Origin: UBA6168 sp041163745
GTDB taxonomy: Bacteria; Bacteroidota; Bacteroidia; Chitinophagales; Saprospiraceae
Reading direction: 5' to 3'
DNA length: 64,000 bases
NCBI GenBank assembly: GCA_041163745.1
Contig: JBEAQU010000007.1
Coordinates: 1-64,000 of the forward strand
In this document: positions 9,767 through 19,477 of the stretch, piece by piece
Numbering within the stretch: the first letter of the stretch is position 1
Layout of the letters: every line of letters starts with the position of its first letter
Translations under genes and position numbers: made by a program
The notes under the pieces: model-generated
The model's input: the letters and a program-made list of their open reading frames with translations, nothing else
Told to the model about the DNA's origin: nothing
The model's database searches: none

Positions 9767-10086
9767 TCTCGTAAGGTCTCACACACGCATTTCCCCCGAC
9801 GGTCAGGTCGGTCATCAACCCGATCGGCCGCATGGTGTTTGTCGGCAATTTTTCCAGAACATCCATCCAATATCCATTATCTTGACCCCGCGACCGCCGG
9901 CGGCAGGTCCTGTCACTGCTTCGAGTACCGAAACATCAGAACCTGCCGATCGACATTGAGATGCAGGAAGACGATTCTCAGCCTTCGGATGTCGATGCAT
10001 GGATGTTCCCGGAGCCCGGCCGGCCGGTGCTTACGGACAGGCAGCCGCAGCAGACACCACCCAACAATTAAACGACCGCTTGACTC

Positions 10087-13000
10087 ATGGGAAGAATCAA
10101 CGCAATCCTGCTATTGCTCCTGTGCCAACTGGCCTCCTACGGCCAGCAATACCTCATGACTTCCTCCCTGTCTTCCGTCATGGACTGCAGCGGCTTTTTC
10201 CTGGACAGCGGCGGAAATGCAAATCCTTACAGTCCCAATCAGAACCTTACGACGACCATCTGTCCGGATATGTCAACCGGGACTCATATCCAGCTGATAT
10301 TCAATGGCACACAGTTGGGTGCGGGAGACGACTTATGCTTTTACGACGGACTTGACACGAATGCGCCGTCCTTAGGTTGCGCCACCGACTTCGCCGGTTC
10401 CGCCTCCTTCATCATCCAGGCCACCGCCGTGAACACCTCCGGCTGCCTGACCATCACATTCAGTTCCGACGGTGTGATGGAAGCGGCCGGATGGAGCGCG
10501 GACATCAACTGCATACCCGCCTGCCAGCTGATACAATCCGTCCTGGATTCCTCCCTGCCCGAGGCTGAACCGCTCGACACCGGCTGGATCGACATCTGTC
10601 CCGGCGACCGCGTCTTCTTCTGGGGCAAAGGACTCTATCCGCAGGACGGCGCTGTGTACAATCATTCCGACCTCACCAGCGACTTCGAGTGGGATTTCGG
10701 GGACGGCACCATCACTTACGGTCCCAATGTATCCCACCAATACGACGAACCGGGCGGTTATGTGGTGCAACTGAAGATAACGGACCAGTTCGGATGCAAC
10801 AACACCAATTTCATCAGCCAGCGGATCCGGGTGGCACCCTACCCTGCCTTCCTGGTCGGCGATGTTTCCACCCAGGTCTGTGCAGGCGATACTGTCTCGC
10901 TCAACGCCTCGCTGGACACAAACCTGGTCGGGTCCAGCGACATCGTAACGGTGCCTGGCACGGCAGGTTTCCAAACCGCCGGCATCCGGTCCGATTCGCT
11001 TGCCCTGCCGGACGGAAACGGCTCCTCCTATTCCACCTCCATCTCCTTCTCCGATTTCAGCCCCGGCCAAAGCCTGTCCGACATCAACGACCTGGTGGGC
11101 ATTTTTGTGAACATGGAACATTCCTGGATGCGGGACCTCCAGATAAAAATCTTCTGCCCGAACGGACAAAGCGCGATCCTACACGACCACCCCGGACCGG
11201 TCGGGGGCCAGGTCTTCCTCGGAGAGCCCTTCGAAATGGACGAAGGACTGCCCGTTCCCATTCCCGGGGTGGGCTATGAATACGGCTGGGCACCGAACCC
11301 GGATTTCAACTTCACCTGGATAGCCTATGCCAACGCCTTCGCTCCGGCCACCCTTCCCGCCGGAACTTATGCTGCTTTCGACAACCTGGAAAACTTGCTA
11401 GGCTGCCCCCTCAACGGGGAATGGACCATCGAGGTGACCGACCTCTGGGCCATTGACAATGGCTACATCTTCTCCTGGTCGATCGCCTTCGATCCTTCCC
11501 TCTACCCTAGCATCGAGACTTTCAGCCCCGCCATCACCGACTGGGGCTGGGTTCAACACCCTTCCCTCATCCATTATCAAACGGATTCCATAGCCGGGAT
11601 TCCACAGAATGCAGGTGAGGTAGCCTACCGCTTCCGGCTGACCGACGAATTCGGCTGTGTATGGGACACGACACTGGACATTCAGGTCCTTCCGCTGACA
11701 CATCCGGACTGCTACGCCTGCCAGGACCTGCTGGCGCCTGCCGCCGACAGCTCCGTCTGCCAGGGTGAACCGGTCTCCTTCGACGTCGGCGTGCCCGTTG
11801 ACCCGGTGGTGCCGGTCACTTTCGCCTCCTTCGAGAATTATCCCATCGGAGCAGGCAACCACCCGCCTTCGAATCCCTACCTTTCCCCCATCGATGTCAA
11901 CTCCTTGTTTCCTGCCGTCATATCGGATGTACAGACAGACATCGTTTCTGTGTGCCTCGACCTGGAAACGGATTTCGACGCGGATATCCAGCTCTTCCTG
12001 GTATCCCCCAACAACCAGACACTCATGTTGTCCACCAATAACGGCGGCAGTGGAGACAACTACACCCAAACCTGCTTCACCCCGAACGCCACCGTTCCGA
12101 TCACAGCAGGTTCCCCACCCTTCACCGGCGACTTTCAACCGGAAGGGGCCTGGGACGTACTGAACGGTGCCCCGGTCAACGGCACCTGGAAACTCAGGGT
12201 CTCGGATTCGTTCGGCCCGAATGCCTACGGCCAGTTGAATTGGTGGAGCATCACGTTCAACACCCAGAACGCCGTGTCCTATGTGTGGCTCCCCAACACC
12301 GGCATCAGCTGCAACCAATGTCCCGACCCGACCGCCACACCGGCGAGCACGACGGAATATGTCGTGACCGCACAAAACAATTATGGCTGCTTCGTCCGGG
12401 ATACCGTCCTGGTATCCATCATCAACGGCAGCTCCGCTCCGACGGTCAGCGTTTCCTACCAGAGTCCCGGCACTGCCCAGGTCTCCTGGACCGATGCCAA
12501 TCCCGGGCTTGCCTATGAGGTCAACATCAATGGCAACGGCTGGACCATGCCGAACAACGGGCCGCTTTCCCATCTCGTGACCGGCTTGGGCAACGGAGAC
12601 CCGGTCCAAGCGGAAGTCCGCGCGGTGGAACCTTCTGGCATTTGCGATTCTCCGATTGGTTCCGGTGCCTATACTTATCAGTTCTGTCCCATCGAACTGA
12701 GTGCCTCAAATCCGCCACCCTTCGCGGTGCTTTGCCACGATGTCTGCGATGTATCCGTCCATCTGCTTGCCGGTGATGCCCAGCTTCCCGTATCGTTCCA
12801 GTTGGAAGCGCTGCAGACCGGCATCACCCAATCCTCATCCGACGGTAACTTCGCCCAGCTATGTCCTGGTGATTACGTGGCTGTTGCCACCGATGCAGGA
12901 GGATGCACGGATTCGCTTTCCTTTTCGGTCGGCAACGTTCCGGCGCTGAACGTCCAGGCCAGTGTCCTGGCATCCGTGTCCTGCAGCGGTGGCACGGACG

Positions 13001-15153
13001 GCTGTGCGGCGGTCAGCGCCCAGGGAGGCAGCGGCACAATCTCATTCGTATGGGGAAATACCAACCAATCCAACAGCGACACGCTCTGCCAACTGGCGGA
13101 AGGAAGCTACACGGTCACCGCTACGGATGCGAACGGCTGTCAGTCCGTTGATACTGTTTTGCTCGGCGCAGCCCCTCCGATGCAGCTGTCGCTGGCTGCC
13201 ACCCCGGTCCGGTGCCACGGAGGTCAGGATGGCACCGCGGAGGTCGTCCCGTCCGGTGGCGGGGGCAATTACAGCTTTGCCTGGAACGGTGGGGATGCCC
13301 CCGGCGCTCCCACCACCGGTGGACTTGCGGCAGGGACCTACCAGGTGACCGTCACCGACGGGAACGGCTGTACCGTCGCAGGCAACGTCGATGTGACGGA
13401 GCCGGCAAGCCCCTTGGCGCTATCCCTCATCCAAACGGATACCAGCTGTTTCGACACCCAACAAAATACCGCTTTGGCGGAAACGTCGGGCGGTACCCCC
13501 CCCTATCAGGTCAACTGGTCCCCCGGCGGCATCCTCGGCGACACACTGACCATGGTCGCACCCGGATCTTACTCGGTAGAGGTGTCGGATGCCAACGGCT
13601 GCGAGGTGTCAGGCTCGCTGGAGCTCGTCGAGTGGCCGGATTTCAACATCCTGCTTAGTGCGGTCCCACCCAGTTGCCATGACAAGCCCGACGGCGAAAT
13701 TGCCGTCGTGGTGCTGACCGGCGGAAACGGTATTTACACCTATGCCTGGAACACCGGACAAACCCAGGACTTTCTCGACGGACTTTCCGGTGGACAGGTT
13801 TATTCCGTCACCGTGACGGACAGCCAAGGTTGCACCGGATCCAAATCCCGGCCCCTGGAAAACCCGGAGCCGCTGCAATTTTCCCTCCTGCCGACCTTCG
13901 TCGCCTGCCATGGGGACTCGTCCGGCTCCGTGACCGTGTCCGATGTGCAACATGCCAACGGTCAGCTTCAATATGTATGGACCCCAAACGCCGGCGGACA
14001 AATGACCGCGACCGCCACCCAACTTCCCGCCGGCAGCTACGGTGTCACGATAACCGATGACAACGGCTGCACTAGCGCTTCATTTGCCAACATTCAGGAA
14101 GCGGATCCCCTGGCCCCGGTGTTCCAGGTCGTCGACAATCCCTGCTTCGGATACGAGGATGGCCAGGTTTCCGTCACTGTTTCCGGGGGACAAGGCCCTT
14201 ATGACTTGCTATGGGCTTCCGGTGCGCAGACGGATACCCTGTCCCGGCTTCCGGCAGGTGATTATCCCCTGACCATCACGGACGCCACGGGATGCGTCGT
14301 TACCACCTCCGTCACGGTCGGAGCCCCGGCCACTGTCGATCCAGGCACACTGGTCGACCCGGTCAGCTGTTTCGGTGGACGAGATGGCAGGGTCACCATC
14401 CAAACCAACGGCGGGACGCCGCCTTACCAGTACAGCCTGGATGATGGTGATGCGTTCCAGTATTCCAATGTGTTGATCGCGCTGGAAGCCGGTTCATACG
14501 ACATCACCATTCTCGATGCCCAAGGATGTAGATACAAGACTTCGGCGACGGTGGAGGAACCACCGGCCATGGAGGTAGACATCCTTGTCTGGAACCAATC
14601 GGTCGACGAGTATGTCACCAGCTTCGGCGACAGCGTGCCTTTGTATGCCGCCGTCCTCCACGGTATCGGCGAACTGACCTACTTCTGGGATGCTTCCTAT
14701 TGCGGAACCCTCTTTCAGGAAGGTCTGTCCGATTGCGACCAAACACCATTTTCCAACGCCATCTGGTCCAAACCTTCTTATTCCGTGGATTATTTCCTGA
14801 CCGTAACGGACGAGAACGGCTGCGAAGCATCGGACATGGTCCAGCTCCATGTTAAAAAGGAACGTGTCGTGGAAGTGCCGACCGGATTCAGCCCCAATGA
14901 TGACGGCCTTCACGAAAGGTTGTTGGTCCATGGAAAACGCGGCACACGGGTCATGTCTTTCCAGGTGTTCGACCGATGGGGGGAACGCCTGTATGAAGAA
15001 GCGGATTTCGAAGTGAACTCACCGGACCACGGCTGGGACGGAACCTACCGGTCGAATCCGATGCCTCCCGGGGTCTATGCCTGGTATCTGGAGGTATTGT
15101 TTCCGGACGGCTCCGCCGCCGCCTACCGCGGGGAATCCACCTTGCTCCGATGA
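10087..15153 (+). CDS. Giant CUB/PKD/P-domain/SprB surface adhesin with CHU_C tail
   Basis: This 1688-residue protein opens with a signal peptide (about residues 1-20). Next comes a CUB-like domain (about 30-145) and a PKD domain (FEWDFGDG near residue 200). Two regions resemble the P/Homo-B domain of proprotein convertases (about 280-480 and 580-720). An FN3-like segment follows, then about seven SprB-type repeats (about 960-1500). The C-terminal 90 residues, beginning VPTGFSPN and including FDRWGE, form the gliding-motility-associated (CHU_C, type B) T9SS signal. No catalytic domain was seen, so an adhesive or structural surface role is likely. It precedes the PorP/SprF gene by 62 bases, the usual arrangement for SprB-like cargo. 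Confidence 0.9.
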   Translation: MGRINAILLLLLCQLASYGQQYLMTSSLSSVMDCSGFFLDSGGNANPYSPNQNLTTTICPDMSTGTHIQLIFNGTQLGAGDDLCFYDGLDTNAPSLGCATDFAGSASFIIQATAVNTSGCLTITFSSDGVMEAAGWSADINCIPACQLIQSVLDSSLPEAEPLDTGWIDICPGDRVFFWGKGLYPQDGAVYNHSDLTSDFEWDFGDGTITYGPNVSHQYDEPGGYVVQLKITDQFGCNNTNFISQRIRVAPYPAFLVGDVSTQVCAGDTVSLNASLDTNLVGSSDIVTVPGTAGFQTAGIRSDSLALPDGNGSSYSTSISFSDFSPGQSLSDINDLVGIFVNMEHSWMRDLQIKIFCPNGQSAILHDHPGPVGGQVFLGEPFEMDEGLPVPIPGVGYEYGWAPNPDFNFTWIAYANAFAPATLPAGTYAAFDNLENLLGCPLNGEWTIEVTDLWAIDNGYIFSWSIAFDPSLYPSIETFSPAITDWGWVQHPSLIHYQTDSIAGIPQNAGEVAYRFRLTDEFGCVWDTTLDIQVLPLTHPDCYACQDLLAPAADSSVCQGEPVSFDVGVPVDPVVPVTFASFENYPIGAGNHPPSNPYLSPIDVNSLFPAVISDVQTDIVSVCLDLETDFDADIQLFLVSPNNQTLMLSTNNGGSGDNYTQTCFTPNATVPITAGSPPFTGDFQPEGAWDVLNGAPVNGTWKLRVSDSFGPNAYGQLNWWSITFNTQNAVSYVWLPNTGISCNQCPDPTATPASTTEYVVTAQNNYGCFVRDTVLVSIINGSSAPTVSVSYQSPGTAQVSWTDANPGLAYEVNINGNGWTMPNNGPLSHLVTGLGNGDPVQAEVRAVEPSGICDSPIGSGAYTYQFCPIELSASNPPPFAVLCHDVCDVSVHLLAGDAQLPVSFQLEALQTGITQSSSDGNFAQLCPGDYVAVATDAGGCTDSLSFSVGNVPALNVQASVLASVSCSGGTDGCAAVSAQGGSGTISFVWGNTNQSNSDTLCQLAEGSYTVTATDANGCQSVDTVLLGAAPPMQLSLAATPVRCHGGQDGTAEVVPSGGGGNYSFAWNGGDAPGAPTTGGLAAGTYQVTVTDGNGCTVAGNVDVTEPASPLALSLIQTDTSCFDTQQNTALAETSGGTPPYQVNWSPGGILGDTLTMVAPGSYSVEVSDANGCEVSGSLELVEWPDFNILLSAVPPSCHDKPDGEIAVVVLTGGNGIYTYAWNTGQTQDFLDGLSGGQVYSVTVTDSQGCTGSKSRPLENPEPLQFSLLPTFVACHGDSSGSVTVSDVQHANGQLQYVWTPNAGGQMTATATQLPAGSYGVTITDDNGCTSASFANIQEADPLAPVFQVVDNPCFGYEDGQVSVTVSGGQGPYDLLWASGAQTDTLSRLPAGDYPLTITDATGCVVTTSVTVGAPATVDPGTLVDPVSCFGGRDGRVTIQTNGGTPPYQYSLDDGDAFQYSNVLIALEAGSYDITILDAQGCRYKTSATVEEPPAMEVDILVWNQSVDEYVTSFGDSVPLYAAVLHGIGELTYFWDASYCGTLFQEGLSDCDQTPFSNAIWSKPSYSVDYFLTVTDENGCEASDMVQLHVKKERVVEVPTGFSPNDDGLHERLLVHGKRGTRVMSFQVFDRWGERLYEEADFEVNSPDHGWDGTYRSNPMPPGVYAWYLEVLFPDGSAAAYRGESTLLR

Positions 15154-15215
15154 TAAACCTGGAAATCCCAAGGGATTGCTTATTTTACAACGGCTAACGC
15201 TCAACCGACTCCGAT

Positions 15216-16289
15216 ATGAAACAATTTCCGCTCAGGACATTCCGCTCCGGCCGTCTCGGCGTGCTTGTCTGCACGTTCCTCATGTCCGTTTCCCTATTGG
15301 CGCAAGACCCCCATTTCTCCCAGTTTTATGCCGCGCCGATGCAGCTCAATCCTGCCATGACAGGAATGCACCCTGGCAAATGGCGGGTCGTCTCCAACTA
15401 CCGGGAACAATGGAACAGCCTGCTGGACACGCGCCCGTTCCGAACCATCTCCACCAGCTTCGATTACCGCCAAAGGGTCGGCCGGGGAGATTATGTGGCC
15501 TTCGGCCTGAGCGCGCTCTCGGACCAGGCAGGAAAATCGGAATTCCACCGTACCAACGGCCATCTGAGCCTGTCCTATCTCAAGCAACTGGACGGCAGCC
15601 GCTACCGGTCATACGACCAATATCTTATCGGCGGCGTTCAAACCGGCATCGGCCAACACACCATCGTTCCGCAAAACCTATGGTTCAGCTCCCAATTCGA
15701 CCTCGGCACCGAACAGGTGGACCGGAGCCTTCCGAGCGGGGAACAATTCCGGTCCGCCACCGACCTTTTTCTGGATATCAACGCCGGATTGGTATGGTAT
15801 GCCGTATTCTCCGATAACAACAGCGTTTACCTCGGCGGGGCTGTCCACCACGTCAATGGCCCCAACATTTCCTTCATTGACAGCGGAAAGGAGGAACTGC
15901 CCATGAAATGGGTGGCACATATGGGAGGGGAATTCCCTTTCAACCGGCAGCTGAGCCTGTTGCCGGCCGTGGCCTTCATCCGGCAGCGGAACAATATGGT
16001 TTCCCTCGCAGGTGCCAATTTCAGGTACACCAACCGGGATTGGAAGGAAATCGCCATCCGGGCCGGAGCCTGGGCACAACTGGCAGGAGATTGGGAACAA
16101 GATCTTGCGAACCCGGCGGTCACCTTCACCGCAATCCTGGAAGTCGAACGCTGGAACATGGGAGTCAGTTACGATGTCAGCGCAAACAAACTGGCGGAGC
16201 CTACCAACGGTCGCGGCGCGGTAGAACTGTCCCTGATCTACTATCATCCGGCATCCCGTCGGGAAAAAGTGAACTGCCCGAAACTCTGA
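15216..16289 (+). CDS. PorP/SprF family type IX secretion outer-membrane protein
   Basis: The 357-residue protein has a signal peptide ending near LLAQ (residue 30). The family signature DPHFSQFYAAPMQLNPAMTG follows, and then a beta-rich barrel-like region of PorP/SprF type. Members are outer-membrane partners needed for secretion or surface attachment of cargo with type B C-terminal domains. The gene lies 62 bases after such a cargo gene and is probably co-transcribed with it. It is more likely a dedicated SprF-like partner than the core PorP, because no porK, porL, porM or porN genes are nearby (inference). Confidence 0.93.
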   Translation: MKQFPLRTFRSGRLGVLVCTFLMSVSLLAQDPHFSQFYAAPMQLNPAMTGMHPGKWRVVSNYREQWNSLLDTRPFRTISTSFDYRQRVGRGDYVAFGLSALSDQAGKSEFHRTNGHLSLSYLKQLDGSRYRSYDQYLIGGVQTGIGQHTIVPQNLWFSSQFDLGTEQVDRSLPSGEQFRSATDLFLDINAGLVWYAVFSDNNSVYLGGAVHHVNGPNISFIDSGKEELPMKWVAHMGGEFPFNRQLSLLPAVAFIRQRNNMVSLAGANFRYTNRDWKEIAIRAGAWAQLAGDWEQDLANPAVTFTAILEVERWNMGVSYDVSANKLAEPTNGRGAVELSLIYYHPASRREKVNCPKL

Positions 16290-16316
16290 TATACCGACCG
16301 AAGCCGGGCGGAACCG

Positions 16317-17105
16317 TCAGTTTCCTTTGAATTCGGGCGGACGCTTTTGCAGGAAGGCGGACAACCCTTCCGAAAAGTCCGCCGACCCACCCAACAGGGC
16401 TTGTGCGGCGGCCTCCAGCTCCATTTGATCCGAAAGGGTGTTGGACCAGGTCACTGACAACAGCCGTTTGATATGAGCCATGCTCAACGGGGGCATTTTT
16501 GCCAGTCGTCGGGCCAAGGCAATCGCCCGGTCCATGAATTCCGCATCAGGATATACCTCATAAATCATTCCCATCGCCGCTGCATTCATGGCGTCGACCC
16601 GCTCCCCCAACATCATGAGGGCAGCGGCACGCTGCATGCCGACCAGCCTCGGCAAAAGGTAGGTGCCGCCACTGTCCGGTACCAGCCCGATCCGGCTGAA
16701 GGCCTGTATGAAACTGGCCTGCTCGGCCGCAACGACGATGTCGCAAGCCAGGGCAATGTTGGCGCCCGCTCCCGCCGCCACCCCGTTGACTGCGCAAACG
16801 ACCGGCTTCGGTGTCTCCCGGATCAAGCGGATGACCGGATGGTATTGGGTATCCAGTATGTGACGAAAATCCAAGGCATCCGCCACCTCGCCGTCGGAGC
16901 CGATCGCCTGCAGGTCCTGCCCGGCACTGAATGCCTTTCCACTTCCGGTCAGCAAGAGGACCCGGACGGCAGGGTCTGCACCCGCCGTCCGTATCGCATC
17001 CGCCAATGATTCCGACAGCGCCCGGTCGAACGCATTGTAAACCGCCGGCCGATGAAGACGGATCATGGCAACCTGATGCCCAATTTCATATTGAATCGTT
17101 TTCAT
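16317..17105 (-). CDS. Enoyl-CoA hydratase/isomerase family protein, PaaG-like
   Basis: This is a 262-residue crotonase-fold enzyme acting on acyl-CoA substrates in the cytoplasm. The oxyanion-hole segments are present: SAGQDLQ near residue 60 and GAGANIALACD near 110-120. The segment GLVPDSGGT near residue 143 carries an aspartate where hydratases often have glutamate. That pattern is typical of the PaaG/PaaB-like epoxyphenylacetyl-CoA isomerase and short-chain isomerase groups. No other phenylacetate genes are visible, so the substrate cannot be assigned. Its start lies inside the end of the upstream glycosyltransferase gene (20-base overlap). It ends 27 bases from the convergent PorP/SprF gene. 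Confidence 0.85.
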   Translation of the reverse strand: MKTIQYEIGHQVAMIRLHRPAVYNAFDRALSESLADAIRTAGADPAVRVLLLTGSGKAFSAGQDLQAIGSDGEVADALDFRHILDTQYHPVIRLIRETPKPVVCAVNGVAAGAGANIALACDIVVAAEQASFIQAFSRIGLVPDSGGTYLLPRLVGMQRAAALMMLGERVDAMNAAAMGMIYEVYPDAEFMDRAIALARRLAKMPPLSMAHIKRLLSVTWSNTLSDQMELEAAAQALLGGSADFSEGLSAFLQKRPPEFKGN

Positions 17106-18042
17106 CCTGAATGTGTTTGAAGGATGTTCCAGTTTGTGCCTTTTTCCGATGCCCGGCGGGCCCCTGATGATGCCAGTAGGCCAGATAAGTCAACTTGTAC
17201 AGGTCAAGCAATCGGAGCCTTGGGTGCCGTCCGGACAATTGCCGCTCCAGCAGCGGCGCCAACCCAGGATGCGCCAGCGCCAACAACCGGTCCAGCTTCC
17301 AACGTCTGGTCGCCGACCAGGCTTCCCACAGCCGCGTCGGGACCTGCTTCCCCATTTCGTGCAGCCGCCACAAGTTCCGGATACCTTGTCGGGTCTTCCG
17401 AAGGAAGGTCTCGTTATCCTCCAACCCAATATGTTCCACCGGATTGTCGATGTGTACCACCCGGTCACCCCGTCGCGCCAGGGCAAAACCGAACAAGGTG
17501 TCTTCATGGCCGTACCCACGGATGCTTTCATCGAATCCCCCGCGCTCCATACAGGAACGCGCGATCATGAAATTGTTGGATTGAAAACCCTGCCAGGGAT
17601 CACTCATTCGCACTTGCGCCGGCAATTGCTCCCGACGACGGCCATAATGCCAATGAAGCAGGTAACGGCGCGCTGCCGGCGGCCGCATCGCGTACGACCT
17701 TCCACCGCAGATCACGGGACCCTCTCTCATATACCGATGGTAACTAGCCAACAGACCTGGGTTGGCCGCGACACTGCCGTCACAATCCAGGAAAAGAAAC
17801 CAGTCGAATCGAGCCTGCTCGGCCAATCGGTTCCGAATCGCCGACCTTCCGATGTTGGCAGCCAAACAACTGTACCGCACACCTTCCCATTCCGCCAATG
17901 CCGCATTCAGTCGCAGAACAGCTGGTTTGGAACCGTCGTCCATACAGATGATCTCCCCACCGATCTCCACCAGTTGCGCCAGCAGACCGGCCACCAGGCT
18001 CCGCACATCCACGTTATATATGGGAATCAATATGGAAATCAT
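17086..18042 (-). CDS. Glycosyltransferase family 2 protein
   Basis: This is a 318-residue GT-A fold enzyme. The N-terminal ISILIPIYN segment is the usual nucleotide-sugar-binding strand. LFLDCDG near residue 86 is the DxD-like metal site. The segment from GFDES to GHEDTLFG near residues 176-188 matches the acceptor-side ED motif of chain-extending GT2 enzymes. No membrane segment is evident. Donor and acceptor sugars are unknown. The gene overlaps the downstream crotonase-family gene by 20 bases and is divergent from mqnE. Confidence 0.87.
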   Translation of the reverse strand: MISILIPIYNVDVRSLVAGLLAQLVEIGGEIICMDDGSKPAVLRLNAALAEWEGVRYSCLAANIGRSAIRNRLAEQARFDWFLFLDCDGSVAANPGLLASYHRYMREGPVICGGRSYAMRPPAARRYLLHWHYGRRREQLPAQVRMSDPWQGFQSNNFMIARSCMERGGFDESIRGYGHEDTLFGFALARRGDRVVHIDNPVEHIGLEDNETFLRKTRQGIRNLWRLHEMGKQVPTRLWEAWSATRRWKLDRLLALAHPGLAPLLERQLSGRHPRLRLLDLYKLTYLAYWHHQGPAGHRKKAQTGTSFKHIQDENDSI

Positions 18043-18229
18043 GCCCGACGCTTCGGTTATCGGCAGGACCTACCCGCCTTGCCGTAGAAAAGCATAAATT
18101 TACGCCAAAAATTGCCGGTGCCAAACCGTGGGCCGCGTTATCTGTTTCTCTTGATATGCCGCCAGGAAAAAAACGGTCTCGGTGCGCATCCGTGACCACC
18201 GGACCGATGCGGCCAGCATGCACACCATG

Positions 18230-19453
18230 ATGCCTGACAACACACAACATTGGCTGAAGGATTCCTCCGCGGACCCGGCCTTGCAACAGATTACGGAAAA
18301 GGTGTTGCTCCGCCAGGAAAGGATAACGCCGGAGGAAGGGCTTACCCTTTACAACCAGGCGGACCTCGGCCTCCTCGGAACCCTCGCCAACTTCCTTCGG
18401 GAACGGAAAAACGGCGATGTCACCTGGTTCAACCGCAACTTCCATATAGAACCGACCAACGTATGTGTTTACGACTGCAAGTTCTGCTCCTATTCCCGCC
18501 TCATCAAGAAAAGGGGTGAAGGATGGGAATATTCCCTGGCGGACATGATGGACCTCGTTCGCAAATACGACGGCATACCGGTCACGGAAGTCCATATCGT
18601 CGGCGGTGTGTTGCCGCAATACGACCTGTCCTTCTACGCCGACTTGTTCAAAGCCATCAAAGCGCATCGGCCGGACCTTCATATCAAGGCCCTGACACCA
18701 GTGGAATACCATTATATTTTCAAGAAAGCGAAGGTATCCTACGAGGAAGGCATGGAACGGATGCAGGCAGCCGGACTTGATTCGCTGCCGGGCGGTGGAG
18801 CCGAAATCTTCCATCCCGACATACGGGAGCAGATCGCCGGAGACAAATGCACCGGCGAACAATGGCTCGCCATCCATCGGATCTGGCATCGGCTGGGAGG
18901 AAGGTCCAACGCCACCATGTTGTACGGACACATCGAATCCTACGAACACCGGATTGACCACCTCGAGCAGTTGAGGCGGTTGCAGGATGAAACCGGTGGC
19001 TTCCAAACATTCATACCCCTCAAGTTCCGCAACCAGGACAACCAGATGTCCGATTTGCCGGAGGTATCCGTGGTGGAAGACCTTCGCAACTATGCCATCA
19101 GCCGCATTTACCTGGACAACTTCGACCATATCAAGGCTTACTGGCCTATGATCAGCAGGCAGGTAGCCCAAATAGCGCTTTCCTATGGTGTGGACGACGT
19201 AGACGGCACCATCGATGATACCACGCGCATCTATTCCATGGCCGGATCGGAGGAACAACATCCTGCCATGAGCACCGGCGAACTGGTCGAACTGATCAGA
19301 GCCGTAGGCAGAAAACCGGTGGAACGGGATACCCTGTACAACACAGTAAAGGATTACTCCGACATTGTATTCGATTCGAAACCAGAACAAAACGGGTACC
19401 TCGCCTTGCCGGTCATCGGAACCGAAAGCGATGCGACAACCGGTTCCATTTAG
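18230..19453 (+). CDS. mqnE: Aminodeoxyfutalosine synthase (radical SAM)
   Basis: MqnE adds the adenosyl radical of SAM to the enolpyruvyl-benzoate made by MqnA, giving aminodeoxyfutalosine for menaquinone synthesis. With the start at 18230 the protein is 407 residues. The radical SAM cluster ligands are Cys79, Cys83 and Cys86 (CVYDCKFC). The downstream LTPVEYH and GGGAEIF segments are typical of the MqnE/MqnC/CofH group. The open frame extends to 18182, but family members begin shortly before the helix ending in ITEKVL. The ATG at 18230 (or 18227) fits this better. mqnA follows 24 bases later, which supports MqnE rather than MqnC. Confidence 0.93.
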   Translation: MPDNTQHWLKDSSADPALQQITEKVLLRQERITPEEGLTLYNQADLGLLGTLANFLRERKNGDVTWFNRNFHIEPTNVCVYDCKFCSYSRLIKKRGEGWEYSLADMMDLVRKYDGIPVTEVHIVGGVLPQYDLSFYADLFKAIKAHRPDLHIKALTPVEYHYIFKKAKVSYEEGMERMQAAGLDSLPGGGAEIFHPDIREQIAGDKCTGEQWLAIHRIWHRLGGRSNATMLYGHIESYEHRIDHLEQLRRLQDETGGFQTFIPLKFRNQDNQMSDLPEVSVVEDLRNYAISRIYLDNFDHIKAYWPMISRQVAQIALSYGVDDVDGTIDDTTRIYSMAGSEEQHPAMSTGELVELIRAVGRKPVERDTLYNTVKDYSDIVFDSKPEQNGYLALPVIGTESDATTGSI

Positions 19454-19477
19454 TGCCCGTCTTTAAATCAACGGTCA

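Larger units (their letters stand above)
9422..10086. other. Divergent intergenic region between two giant surface-protein genes
   Basis: About 665 bases without a supported gene. It contains a leftward promoter (9613-9646) for the protease and a rightward -7 motif (9759-9766) for the adhesin. An AT-rich tract lies at about 9650-9690. Both genes would have leaders of about 190 and 310 bases. No further structure was recognised. Confidence 0.6.
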
